A stretch of DNA of 10,270 bases from Nitrososphaerales archaeon (GCA_029237515.1 JARBAV010000111.1:1-10270); one strand, 5' to 3'. Positions 1-6,673 are shown, numbered from the stretch's first letter. Program-made: numbers and translations. The notes: generated by a model not told the origin, from the sequence alone.

Positions 1-99
1 ATTCTTGTCGTTGTCGCTTTGCTTTATGAACTCTGTAAAGTTTGTCTTATCCATTATACTGTTACAATTATTACAAATCCATCTCATTGTCATCATCAT
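1..99 (-). CDS. Partial small zinc-ribbon-like protein, running off the left edge
   Basis: Reading the minus strand from position 99 gives 33 open codons that leave the window. The N-terminus has several Met codons (ATG at 99, 96, 93 and 87), then a CxxC knuckle in the stretch MRWICNNCNSIMDK, followed by a hydrophilic segment (TNFTEFIKQSDNDKN). A CxxC close to the N-terminus with Trp before it is typical of small archaeal zinc-ribbon proteins, whose second CxxC would lie beyond the edge. A TATA-like TTATATAA on the minus strand (130-137) predicts transcription starting near 107, just ahead of ATG 99, which is why I prefer that start; ATG 87 is also possible. The family cannot be named from this fragment. 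It could be chance, but the motif, the promoter and the open frame agree. Confidence 0.5.
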   Translation of the reverse strand, partial: MMMTMRWICNNCNSIMDKTNFTEFIKQSDNDKN

Positions 100-129
100 C
101 GCACTCTGATGAAACATTACATAATCTGA

Positions 130-137
130 TTATATAA
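130..137 (-). promoter_or_regulatory. TATA box for the left-edge zinc-ribbon gene
   Basis: TTATATAA, centred about 26 nt upstream of position 107 on the minus strand, leaving a leader of only a few nucleotides before ATG 99. The element is itself palindromic, so its direction rests on the gene it would serve. Confidence 0.4.
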
Positions 138-139
138 GA

Positions 140-1012
140 TTCTTCCATTACAGTTCCTACAATGTTTCGCTTTTCCCGTTTTGCGATATTCTCAACTTCA
201 AAAGACTACTATCCAGCCTCGGGATGATTCGATATCCATTGAGAACTAGGTTCAAGGACGCGCCAAATCAGAGGACGATTTAAGGCCTTCTGATGGAGTC
301 TAGAAGCCATTCTATTTCATCGAACCCGCGTACTCGATGGTTCCTAATCCCTCTGAGCCCGCGTCAATCTTGTCCATTTCCTTAAGTTCACGGCCATAGT
401 GTGTTAAGACAAAAGGCATCCTCAGAGAATTCGATGTGGATAGGAGTGGCAGGGCTAATAATGAAGGTTGTAACCAGTCATTTAAGCTCCTTTTTATTAT
501 AGCAAGCGGTAGAACGTCCTCTCCTCATATAGTTCAGTCAAGGTTCTTTGATGAAAGTTCTGTCAAAAATGCTACGACCAGTAACTATTTTTCGGTATGC
601 AACGGCTTGTCGTCAGTGCATATTGAACTTAGAAGGGTGGATAACAAAAGCAGCCATCACAATTCGATATGAACACAGAATACGAATGTGAGCCATGTAA
701 CTACAAATAGATAGCTATTGGTCCACTTGTCAAACCTGGAACACCAAACACACTAGTCGAATAGATGGGAACTGTACTAGAGGATTTTGCTGCACATATT
801 CATGCCACTGAGCAAAAATTAATTGTGTAACAGTAGTATTATGATAAACTAAACCACCAAACTATCTCATTGAGGATGCAGAAAGTATTGCGGAAGAGGA
901 ATCTGAATAGAGGTAACCTCTCACGATGATTAGTAATTTGTACTGTGCATTCAGATTCTTTCTCGGTTTCTGGCACTGATACTTATGATTGCGGCCTTTG
1001 AAATCATGAAGG
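140..1012. other. Gene-poor spacer with short open stretches
   Basis: About 870 bp without a convincing gene. Short open stretches are present. On the minus strand, 312-419 encodes 35 residues starting MPFVLTHYGRELKEMDKIDA and is open without a start back to about 525; 209-310 encodes 33 residues. On the plus strand, 765-830 encodes MGTVLEDFAAHIHATEQKLIV, and in a different frame the codons before the stop near 916 read LIEDAESIAEEESE. None has a recognisable domain or a well-placed TATA box. They could be remnants of decayed genes broken by frameshifts, or chance. I saw no tRNA, insertion-sequence ends or repeat array here. Confidence 0.4.
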
Positions 1013-1020
1013 GTTAAATG
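1013..1020 (+). promoter_or_regulatory. TATA-like element for the 98-residue gene
   Basis: GTTAAATG is centred 26 nt upstream of ATG 1043, the spacing expected if transcription starts at the start codon itself. It supports this start over internal ones. Confidence 0.45.
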
Positions 1021-1042
1021 TAATCTCAAGAGATATCCGAGT

Positions 1043-1339
1043 ATGTCATTTAATACGTTCGCTAGGGGCCTTCCTGAACAGATAATCGACCAAGCGATCG
1101 CAAGTATTCCATTTTTTATTAGACAGTGTCGAAGTGAAGAGGCAAGAAGGGCATTTCGCTATCAGAATCCAGAGGATTTTGTATTGGGTGTAACTATTGG
1201 AAGTATCGTGACTTCTTTTGAAACAGCTTTCAAGATCGCATATGGTAGACACTTCAATCAATATGAAATTTCGGAAATTAATCAAGTAATAAATGGTAGG
1301 ATGCCTCTGATTCGTTCTGCGTTATTTGAAGCAGGATAA
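1043..1339 (+). CDS. Small helical protein of unknown function (98 aa)
   Basis: A 98-residue soluble protein with no signal peptide and no membrane segment. The composition is that of a compact helical protein: an N-terminal helix (about 10-30), a basic stretch with two Arg pairs (about 29-38), a central segment DFVLGVTIGSIVTSFETAF (about 45-63), and a C-terminal helix ending IRSALFEAG. No catalytic or metal-binding motif is visible. I do not recognise a named family, although the central and C-terminal segments give the impression of a conserved archaeal hypothetical protein. The ATG is preceded by a TATA-like element at leaderless spacing. An antisense open frame covers much of the same DNA (1046-1285), but this strand is preferred because of its promoter and its more protein-like sequence. 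It stands alone, convergent with the prenyltransferase gene downstream. Confidence 0.6.
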   Translation: MSFNTFARGLPEQIIDQAIASIPFFIRQCRSEEARRAFRYQNPEDFVLGVTIGSIVTSFETAFKIAYGRHFNQYEISEINQVINGRMPLIRSALFEAG

Positions 1340-1365
1340 TATTGACTTGATCCCAATAGGTAGGT

Positions 1366-1379
1366 GTCTTGACTAAGAC
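1366..1379. terminator. Small hairpin downstream of the 98-residue gene
   Basis: GTCTT-GACT-AAGAC forms a 5-bp stem with a 4-nt loop, 26 nt past the stop codon. There is no T-run after it on the plus strand, so a termination role is weakly supported. Confidence 0.15.
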
Positions 1380-1391
1380 AAATTCAACATC

Positions 1392-1496
1392 ATGGAGCAA
1401 TCGATAGATGGTTCCAGTACTGTGCATCAAATAGAGTTCGAAGGGAAGGAAACAATGGAAGATATAGATCCAATTCTATGCTCTATAATTATGTAA
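1392..1496 (+). CDS. Possible micro-ORF (34 aa), overlapping the end of the prenyltransferase gene
   Basis: ATG 1392 to TAA 1494-1496 encodes an acidic 34-residue peptide (MEQSIDGSSTVHQIEFEGKE, then TMEDIDPILCSIIM). It overlaps the last 8 bp of the convergent eboC-like gene. Composition looks protein-like rather than random, but there is no TATA box at the expected spacing and no known family. An in-frame stop lies 18 nt upstream of the ATG, so it is not the end of a longer open frame. Confidence 0.2.
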   Translation: MEQSIDGSSTVHQIEFEGKETMEDIDPILCSIIM

Positions 1497-2406
1497 CATA
1501 AAACCGCTTACCTAATAGTATCGTAGGAATTAACAACCCGAAAGTGCTCATCCCCAGGTACCAATTATCAAGAGACCCTCCAATGTAAATTGCATCATGA
1601 ACAATGATACCTACAATTAGTAGGCCTATTATTTTTTGCAGCGTAGAATTAGTCACAGCAAAGTTTGAAGAAGTAATAACTTTAAGCATAGATACTATAA
1701 AGCTACCAAAAATTAAGATATAGATCCAAATATTGTTGTTAAAGAGTCCGATGCTTGCAGCATAGACACCGATAACTAAAGGAGAAAGAAAAAGTAACAC
1801 ATGCAATCGCCTCAATTGAAATGTGTTAATGTGGGTCTCATATTTACTGAGAGCGGAAATGCCTGAGATATAGATGAACTCAGAAATACACACTATACAT
1901 AGTCTGTAAGACACTTGATAAGCCTCCCCTCCAGCAAAATTGTTCAAGTTCAGACTCGCGCCTAAAAGGATGTTTAGTAGCCGGGTAGCAGCCATGGCAG
2001 CAGGACCTGTTAGGGAGTTTTTTAGAACAAAATCGTAAAGGAAAATTGTGGTAATCAGTACTAGGACAATGGTGAGGGTTGCAGTAGAAATGAAATAGCT
2101 AACTAGGATCGATATTGCGATGAGTAACAATGCAAGAATCGTCGCATTTCTTAGTGTAATCTTGCCAGACGGGATCGGACGGTTAGGACGTTCCTTACGA
2201 TCTACTTGTCTATCTGCTATATCATTAAAAATCACCCCGACGGCATACAGGCAAGTGGAGACTAAGATAACAAGGCCTATGTTATTTATTTCAATAGCGT
2301 TATTTGACTGTGTTGAAAAATAACCAGCAAAGACATTAGAAGGCAGCGTAAACAGGTTTGGAAATCTGACCAGCGTTAAATAATTCCTAATTTGGTGGAC
2401 GCTCAT
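1489..2406 (-). CDS. eboC: UbiA-superfamily prenyltransferase, EboC-like
   Basis: An integral membrane protein of 305 residues with about eight or nine hydrophobic helices, the UbiA fold of intramembrane enzymes that transfer a prenyl chain from a diphosphate to an acceptor. The first Asp-rich motif NDIADRQVD (61-69) is followed by RPNRPIPSGKI, the classic Mg-diphosphate site. The Asn-Leu-rich segment TRLLNILLGASLN (141-153) and the late VHDAIY (269-274) match what I recall of EboC, the UbiA member of the ebo cluster. The second Asp-rich motif of canonical UbiA enzymes is not seen; its place holds EFIYISGISALSKYE (176-190). An in-frame TTG at 2421 would add five residues, but a TATA-like element places transcription near 2413, so ATG 2406 is preferred. 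Substrate unknown; menaquinone or archaeal-lipid prenyl transfer is possible but fits the sequence less well. The family is firm, the Ebo assignment moderately so. Confidence 0.82.
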   Translation of the reverse strand: MSVHQIRNYLTLVRFPNLFTLPSNVFAGYFSTQSNNAIEINNIGLVILVSTCLYAVGVIFNDIADRQVDRKERPNRPIPSGKITLRNATILALLLIAISILVSYFISTATLTIVLVLITTIFLYDFVLKNSLTGPAAMAATRLLNILLGASLNLNNFAGGEAYQVSYRLCIVCISEFIYISGISALSKYETHINTFQLRRLHVLLFLSPLVIGVYAASIGLFNNNIWIYILIFGSFIVSMLKVITSSNFAVTNSTLQKIIGLLIVGIIVHDAIYIGGSLDNWYLGMSTFGLLIPTILLGKRFYVT

Positions 2407-2434
2407 ATACGATTCGCCCAAGCATATTGAAGAT

Positions 2435-2443
2435 GCTTTAAGT
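2435..2443 (-). promoter_or_regulatory. TATA-like element for the eboC-like gene
   Basis: GACTTAAAG on the minus strand, centred 33 nt from ATG 2406. It implies a leader of about 7 nt and argues against the TTG at 2421. It lies in the 140-bp divergent spacer shared with the 82-residue gene. Confidence 0.35.
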
Positions 2444-2546
2444 CAAGGATATTCATTGCGATTCAGGTCTTGTCACTTTACTGTTAGGCGTGAAGAAAGG
2501 AGGCCAGATGTAAAGGTTACGCATAAATGTTACTAGAGTAATAATA

Positions 2547-2795
2547 TTGAAAGTAGTGGGTGGCCCTATATCCCCGAGTGACGATGGAATAGTATTGAAG
2601 CTGGAAAAAATGCAAGTGGAAGAATTATATCATTGTATTTTTGATGGGATAGTTTATTTGTTTTATAAGGATTCACAGAATCTTCTTCATTGTTATGAAA
2701 TTGGAGACAAAAAAGTAGTAAGTGAAATTGAGGAACATCCAGATGACTTTAAGGAAATAATTAAGAAGTATAGCATCGATATTGGGTCGCAATAA
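2547..2795 (+). CDS. Small unknown protein upstream of Alba (82 aa)
   Basis: An 82-residue acidic soluble protein; I do not recognise the family. It begins KVVGGPISPSDDGIVLKLEK, followed by an aromatic and Cys-containing segment (VEELYHCIFDGIVYLFYKDS, about 24-43), which looks like alternating strands. A charged C-terminal helix follows (about 56-76, EEHPDDFKEIIKKY). No membrane segment or catalytic motif is seen. The start is uncertain: TTG 2547 gives the longest frame, GTG 2556 would remove three residues, and the first in-frame ATG is near 2608 and would lose the conserved-looking N-terminus. An AT-rich CATAAATG at 2523-2530 could be a TATA element but is close to the TTG. It ends 36 bp before alba, which has its own promoter, so co-transcription is possible but not required. 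Confidence 0.6.
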   Translation: MKVVGGPISPSDDGIVLKLEKMQVEELYHCIFDGIVYLFYKDSQNLLHCYEIGDKKVVSEIEEHPDDFKEIIKKYSIDIGSQ

Positions 2796-2797
2796 CA

Positions 2798-2807
2798 TTA
2801 TATATAG
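2798..2807 (+). promoter_or_regulatory. Strong TATA box of alba
   Basis: TTATATATAG begins just after the stop codon of the preceding gene and is centred 29-30 nt upstream of the alba ATG. It is one of the best TATA boxes in the window, as expected for an abundant chromatin protein. Confidence 0.6.
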
Positions 2808-2831
2808 TAATATAAGGGATAGAGTTAAAAG

Positions 2832-3134
2832 ATGTCAGCACAGGGTAGTAATGGAAGCAAGCCAAGAAACGCGATCTTCATCGGCAAAAAGCCTCTCATG
2901 ACGTATGTGACTGCAACTTTGGTTCAATTGGCAAACGAACCCACTGTTGTTATCAAAGCAAGAGGAAAAAGCATCACTAGAGCTGTTGACGTAGCACAAA
3001 TCATTGTAAAGCGAATGGATACATTGGGATACAAAATTGGGCCAGTAAAGGTGGGAACTGAGGTAGTTTCATCCGAAGATGGAAAGACTCGTAATGTATC
3101 CACTATAGAAGTTTCAATATCTAGGTCGAAATAA
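2832..3134 (+). CDS. albA: Alba (Sac10b) DNA/RNA-binding chromatin protein
   Basis: A 100-residue Alba protein. Alba dimers coat DNA and RNA in archaea and help organise the chromosome; some also bind structured RNA. The Alba core starts at NAIFIGKKPLMTYVTA (13-28), with the paired lysines K19-K20 in the position of the nucleic-acid-contacting and acetylatable Lys pair of Sulfolobus Alba. It continues through the KARGKSITRAVDVAQII segment (43-59) and ends in the paired strands IGPVKVGTEVV and STIEVSIS. Length is normal for the family, with a short flexible Gly/Ser-rich N-terminus. ATG 2832 is supported by the strong TATA box and near-leaderless spacing. The gene appears monocistronic, with about 200 bp downstream before the next gene, including a possible terminator hairpin. 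Confidence 0.95.
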   Translation: MSAQGSNGSKPRNAIFIGKKPLMTYVTATLVQLANEPTVVIKARGKSITRAVDVAQIIVKRMDTLGYKIGPVKVGTEVVSSEDGKTRNVSTIEVSISRSK

Positions 3135-3221
3135 CCTCGATCACAATTTAACTAAAGGGTAGATCTAGACATAAAGTAGGATCTTCACCTGAAGTTCTAT
3201 CAAATTGTCTTTCCAAGGAAA

Positions 3222-3263
3222 TGTGTGATGTTTACGGTAGACATCATATGAAATGCAGTTTTT
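3222..3263 (+). terminator. Hairpin and T-run downstream of alba
   Basis: TGATGT (3226-3231) pairs with ACATCA (3241-3246) around the loop TTACGGTAG, and the stem may extend through G-T wobble pairs to 3222-3250. A run of five T follows at 3259-3263 and another at 3278-3282. Archaeal termination depends mainly on T-runs, so this could end the alba transcript. It could also be a structured RNA element, and the evidence for either is limited. Confidence 0.35.
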
Positions 3264-3306
3264 AACCTTAATCTGACTTTTTGAATTAACCATCATTCGA
3301 ACATTC

Positions 3307-3314
3307 TTTAAATA
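3307..3314 (+). promoter_or_regulatory. TATA box of the eboF-like/epimerase operon
   Basis: TTTAAATA is centred 30 nt upstream of TTG 3341, predicting transcription from about 3337 with a leader of about 4 nt. This supports the TTG start. The ATG at 3336 runs into a stop after one further codon. Confidence 0.5.
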
Positions 3315-3340
3315 GTGAGTCTCCAATATTCGTAGATGGC

Positions 3341-4690
3341 TTGAAAAGACACTTAATTGTCTTTAATGTAGTGGGCTTAGAATCGTCTAATTTCTTTTCT
3401 GATAGTCTGCCCAACATTCAGTTTGTTGCAGAGAAAGGGGCATACTTCCCGGTCACTCCTGTTTTTCCTGCAGTCACATCTACTGTGCAGGCAAGTTTGT
3501 TAACGGGTAAGTATCCTAATGAACATGGAATAATATCGAACGGCACATATAATAGATCAAATTATTCCGTTTCATTTTGGGAACAGGATAGCTCACTTGT
3601 TGAAGCTAAAAGGATTTGGGATTTCCAAAATAGAGGCGCATCAGGAGACGTAAAGAGTGCGGTTCTGTTCTGGCAGAACACGCTTCACGCAGAATCAGAC
3701 GTAGTCGTAACTCCTAAACCTATCCATCTTGAACATGACATGATTATGTGGTGCTATTCTCGTCCCCCCAATTTTTATGAAGATATTCTAAAGCCAAAGT
3801 TAGGTGAATTTCAACTAGCTTCCTATTGGGGACCGTTTGCGTCATCAAAATCAACTGAGTGGATAGCTGGAGCGACGGAAGTTACATTTGAGACGCAGAG
3901 ACCGTCAATACTTTTTACTTATTTTCCTCATGTCGACTATTCAGCTCAACGTTTTGGAAAAAATAGCAAGGAAGTAAAAGAGGATCTGGTGAAGGCTGAC
4001 ATTTTAATAGGAAGGTGTATTGAAAGGGTAAAAAAATTAGATCTGTTCGACTCTACAGAATTTGTAGTCTTGTCTGAATATCCATTTTGTGATGTGGAAG
4101 GATTTATCAATTTGAATCAGCTGCTCAGAGACGCAGGCTATTTGCAAGTTAGACAAATAGGCGGTTATGAATTCATCGATTTCGAGTACAGTGGTGCCTT
4201 CGCAATGGTCGATCATCAAGTAGCTCACATTTACGTAAAGTCACCAGTTCAGATCGACGAAGTAAAGAAGTATCTAGACAAGATCCGTGGAATAGACAAA
4301 GTTTTATCGACAGGTAGCGAGAAGCACGAATATCAAATAGATCATCCTAAAAGTGGAGACCTTATTGCTATCTCTGAAAAAAATAAATGGTTTACCTACT
4401 ACTGGTGGTATGATCCACTTTTAGCTCCTCCATTTGCTACTACAGTGGATATCCATAGAAAGCCAGGTTACGATCCAGTTGAGCTGTTTTTCGACCAAAA
4501 TAAGAAATCCATTCCTCTAGATGCAAGTCTGGTGAAAAGCTCTCATGGAAGGCCTCTGCAACTAGATAGCGAAAATTCAACTTCCATTTTCATTACAAGC
4601 AAGAAGGATGAAAAAATAAATTCACTCATGGCAAAGGATACTGTAACGTCGGCAGATTTAGGTTCGTATTTTATAGAATCGTACACTTGA
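3341..4690 (+). CDS. eboF: AlkP/nucleotide-pyrophosphatase-fold protein, EboF-like
   Basis: A 449-residue cytosolic protein (no signal peptide) of the alkaline phosphatase/nucleotide pyrophosphatase superfamily, whose usual members hydrolyse phosphoesters with two metal ions and a Thr or Ser nucleophile. FPAVTSTVQASLLTGKYPNE (42-61) carries the probable nucleophile T46, followed by HGIISNGTY. Also visible are FPHVDYSAQRFG (195-206), VVLSEY (242-247), MVDHQVAHIYV (289-299) and SSHGRP (400-405). These blocks match my recollection of EboF in the ebo metabolite cluster. Several classical metal ligands are replaced: N9 for the first Asp, Q203 for a His, and E246-Y247 for the Asp-His of SDHG. H402 and D199 remain. 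I recall the SEY change in EboF relatives too, so it is probably a family trait. Substrate unknown. TTG is the only plausible start. The epimerase-like gene follows after 12 bp, in the same frame and likely the same operon. Confidence 0.82.
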   Translation: MKRHLIVFNVVGLESSNFFSDSLPNIQFVAEKGAYFPVTPVFPAVTSTVQASLLTGKYPNEHGIISNGTYNRSNYSVSFWEQDSSLVEAKRIWDFQNRGASGDVKSAVLFWQNTLHAESDVVVTPKPIHLEHDMIMWCYSRPPNFYEDILKPKLGEFQLASYWGPFASSKSTEWIAGATEVTFETQRPSILFTYFPHVDYSAQRFGKNSKEVKEDLVKADILIGRCIERVKKLDLFDSTEFVVLSEYPFCDVEGFINLNQLLRDAGYLQVRQIGGYEFIDFEYSGAFAMVDHQVAHIYVKSPVQIDEVKKYLDKIRGIDKVLSTGSEKHEYQIDHPKSGDLIAISEKNKWFTYYWWYDPLLAPPFATTVDIHRKPGYDPVELFFDQNKKSIPLDASLVKSSHGRPLQLDSENSTSIFITSKKDEKINSLMAKDTVTSADLGSYFIESYT

Positions 4691-4702
4691 AATAAAGGAT
4701 GG

Positions 4703-5557
4703 ATGATGAAATACTCCATCACCTTGAGTTCGTTTAAGGAGATATTTGAGTCGCTCACTAATGCCCTACCTGTACTAAAACAACTAAATTACGATGCCGT
4801 TGAGTTTATTGGAGAGGATTATTCAGCAAAGGACCTAGATGAATTCATTGAGGCTTTGGCCTCGTATGACCTCAAAATTTCAGGGGTGACTGGAATGTGG
4901 GGTAACGTGAACAGCATGGCAGTGAATAGACGTCTACTCAGCGTTGAAACCGATTTAGTCGAAATCGCAAGAAAATACGTGATACAATGTATAGAACTCT
5001 GCAGGCTATTAGATGGAGAGGAATTCAATCTTTGTCTTTTCACCGATTCAAATACCTCAGTGCCTGACTTTAGCCATAGAATAGTCTCTTATGAACAGAA
5101 ATTTAAATTGGTTAGGAAATCTGTTCCTCTTCTACGTGACCTTTCGAACTACGCTAAAGACAATGGAGTACTTTTACTTCTGGAGCCTCTCAATAGGTAC
5201 GCCACTCCATATTGTTGTACTGCTTCTGATGCATTACATATCTGTGAGGCCGTAGACAATCCAAATTTTGGAATATTATTGGACACCTTTCACATGAATA
5301 TTGAAGAAGACTCACTATCACATTCAATTGAATCGGCAAGTGATTTCTTGCTGCACATGCATTTTGCAGACAACAATCGGAAAATGCCCGGAAGTGGGCA
5401 TCTTGATTTTAGGTCAATCTTGAGGGCCCTGAGCAAAATTGATTATCAGCGATACGTCAGTTTTGAACCAAACTTGGAGCGGAATAGCTATCTAGAATCA
5501 TTAAAAAGGGGAATTTCATATATCAAAAGCCTAAAATCTACATGCTTCATGGCCTGA
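4703..5557 (+). CDS. Sugar epimerase/isomerase-type TIM barrel (D-tagatose/D-psicose 3-epimerase-like)
   Basis: A 284-residue soluble TIM barrel of the sugar phosphate isomerase/epimerase (AP_endonuc_2) superfamily. The four metal ligands of D-tagatose/D-psicose 3-epimerases are in place: E161 in LLLEPLNRY, D194 in LLDTFHMNIEED, H220 in HMHFADNNR and E255 in SFEPNL. H197 and R226 (ADNNRKMPGSGHLDF) correspond to substrate-contacting residues of that family. Such enzymes move a proton at C2/C3 of a ketose by a metal-bound enediolate. The exact sugar or polyol cannot be read from the sequence; hydroxypyruvate isomerase and inosose-type relatives are alternatives. EboE is a different, longer TIM barrel, so I do not call it eboE. 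It lies 12 bp after the EboF-like gene, so it is probably co-transcribed and acts on a related metabolite. The start is ATG 4703 or the adjacent ATG 4706. Confidence 0.85.
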   Translation: MMKYSITLSSFKEIFESLTNALPVLKQLNYDAVEFIGEDYSAKDLDEFIEALASYDLKISGVTGMWGNVNSMAVNRRLLSVETDLVEIARKYVIQCIELCRLLDGEEFNLCLFTDSNTSVPDFSHRIVSYEQKFKLVRKSVPLLRDLSNYAKDNGVLLLLEPLNRYATPYCCTASDALHICEAVDNPNFGILLDTFHMNIEEDSLSHSIESASDFLLHMHFADNNRKMPGSGHLDFRSILRALSKIDYQRYVSFEPNLERNSYLESLKRGISYIKSLKSTCFMA

Positions 5558-5610
5558 CCTAACGCCTAGCGAGTGACGTTCTAATGCACAACTTATTTAT
5601 GAACCTAATA

Positions 5611-5622
5611 TTTTTATCTATA
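5611..5622 (+). promoter_or_regulatory. TATA element of egtD
   Basis: TTTTTATCTATA, with the TTTTTAT part centred 25 nt upstream of ATG 5639, consistent with a leaderless egtD transcript. It sits in the 81-bp gap after the epimerase gene, so egtD can be transcribed independently of that operon. Confidence 0.45.
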
Positions 5623-5638
5623 CAAGCAAAGAATAGAA

Positions 5639-6634
5639 ATGCAACCATTCATTTCGCGTGATCTCTCCTTAATCGAACACTTTGCCAGGGATATAATTGA
5701 CGGCCTATCTAAGGAGAATAATAAGAAGTGGATCAAGCCAAGGTATCTTTATGATGAATTAGGGTCTAGTCTTTTTGAGAGAATATGCGAGCAGCCAGAA
5801 TATTACCCATTCAGAACGGAAACAGGAATTCTGAAAAGATATGGACAAAAAATATTCAAATTTATTGATGATGATGTCTCTGTCGTTGAATTAGGGAGTG
5901 GCAATTCAGCGAAGACAAGGATCTTGCTTTCTTCCTTACTTGAAAGGCAGAAGCATGTATTCTATCTTCCGATTGATGTTTCTCAAGAAATTCTTTTGAG
6001 AACTACACAGGACCTAAACCGAGAGTTCACTCGACTAAATACCTTCGGAATAGCTGCCGACTATTCAGAAGGGATCCGTGAGGTATGCAACATTTCGGCT
6101 AAAAACGGAACTATACCTGAAAGGAAATTTGTACTTTTCCTAGGATCTACTATTGGAAATTTTGAATACCAAGAAGCTATTGAATTTCTGACTTCAATAA
6201 GAGCAAGTATGCGAGAAGGTGATTTCCTACTTTTAGGATTTGACCTGCAGAAGGATATTAAATTACTTGAGGATGCATACAACGATAGACTAGGGTTTAC
6301 AGCTGCCTTTAATCTTAATCTACTATCCCGAATAAATCGGGAGTTAGGAGGAGAATTCAGGGAGACAGATTTTCGTCATTTAGCATTCTACAATACAGAA
6401 CACCATAGAATAGAAATGAACCTGATCTCGAAAACGACACACGAGGTGCATGTGAACAGACTAGGGAGAACATTTTCCTTCTTAAAAAATGAACGAATAC
6501 ATACAGAAAATTCGTATAAATTCACTTTAGAAAAGATGAAAGATATTGTTGAGCGTTCAGGGTTTCAAATTGCGGAAAATTTTTTCGATCATAACAATTT
6601 GTATTGCGTAGGTTTGATGTTTGCAAATCACTAA
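5639..6634 (+). CDS. egtD: L-histidine N-alpha-methyltransferase EgtD
   Basis: EgtD transfers three methyl groups from S-adenosylmethionine to histidine, giving hercynine, the first step of ergothioneine synthesis in the cytosol. The 331-residue length is typical. Visible hallmarks are YLYDELGSSLFERICEQPEYYPFRTE (36-61), including the Tyr residues that help bind histidine; the SAM loop VVELGSGNSAKTR (82-94); YLPIDVS (109-115); LGSTIGNF (168-175), with the Asn that contacts the histidine carboxylate or amine; LLLGFDLQKD (197-206); AFNLNLLSRINRELGG (223-238); and IHTENSYKF (287-295), in which E290 and S292 match the Glu and Ser that hold the imidazole ring. No key residue is missing. ATG 5639 is backed by a TATA element at leaderless spacing. 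Its partner egtB lies immediately downstream on the opposite strand, 39 bp stop to stop, so the pair is linked but not co-transcribed. Confidence 0.95.
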   Translation: MQPFISRDLSLIEHFARDIIDGLSKENNKKWIKPRYLYDELGSSLFERICEQPEYYPFRTETGILKRYGQKIFKFIDDDVSVVELGSGNSAKTRILLSSLLERQKHVFYLPIDVSQEILLRTTQDLNREFTRLNTFGIAADYSEGIREVCNISAKNGTIPERKFVLFLGSTIGNFEYQEAIEFLTSIRASMREGDFLLLGFDLQKDIKLLEDAYNDRLGFTAAFNLNLLSRINRELGGEFRETDFRHLAFYNTEHHRIEMNLISKTTHEVHVNRLGRTFSFLKNERIHTENSYKFTLEKMKDIVERSGFQIAENFFDHNNLYCVGLMFANH

Positions 6635-6673
6635 GAGTAACAACTACATTTACCAAGTGGATATTCATAAGAA

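Noticed and set aside
436..672. 78-codon plus-strand open frame in the gene-poor region
   Set aside because: Composition looks random (Ser/Asn-rich, no motif), there is no TATA box at proper distance, and an equally open but different frame exists on the other strand.
910..920. Palindrome GAGGT-A-ACCTC as an operator
   Set aside because: A stem of only five base pairs with a one-base centre, single copy, and more than 120 bp from the nearest gene start: expected by chance.
1046..1285. Antisense open frame opposite the 98-residue gene
   Set aside because: It lies almost wholly inside a better supported gene with its own promoter, and the peptide shows no domain.
1489..2406. Archaeal lipid prenyltransferase (DGGGP synthase), MenA or heme O synthase
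   Set aside because: The first motif is common to all of them, but the LLNILLGASLN segment and the lack of a clear second Asp motif fit EboC better. Not fully excluded without a phylogeny.
4543..4758. Minus-strand frame across the eboF-like/epimerase junction
   Set aside because: It overlaps the ends of two clear genes and has no family features. Similar shadows at 2120-2323, 4037-4228, 4819-5043, 6061-6282, 6895-7107 and 7351-7551 were dropped for the same reason.
4703..5557. Endonuclease IV or EboE
   Set aside because: The motifs (EPLNR, LLDTFHMNIEE, ADNNR, SFEP) and the four-residue metal site match 3-epimerases rather than endonuclease IV with its three-zinc site. As I recall, EboE is longer and different in sequence.
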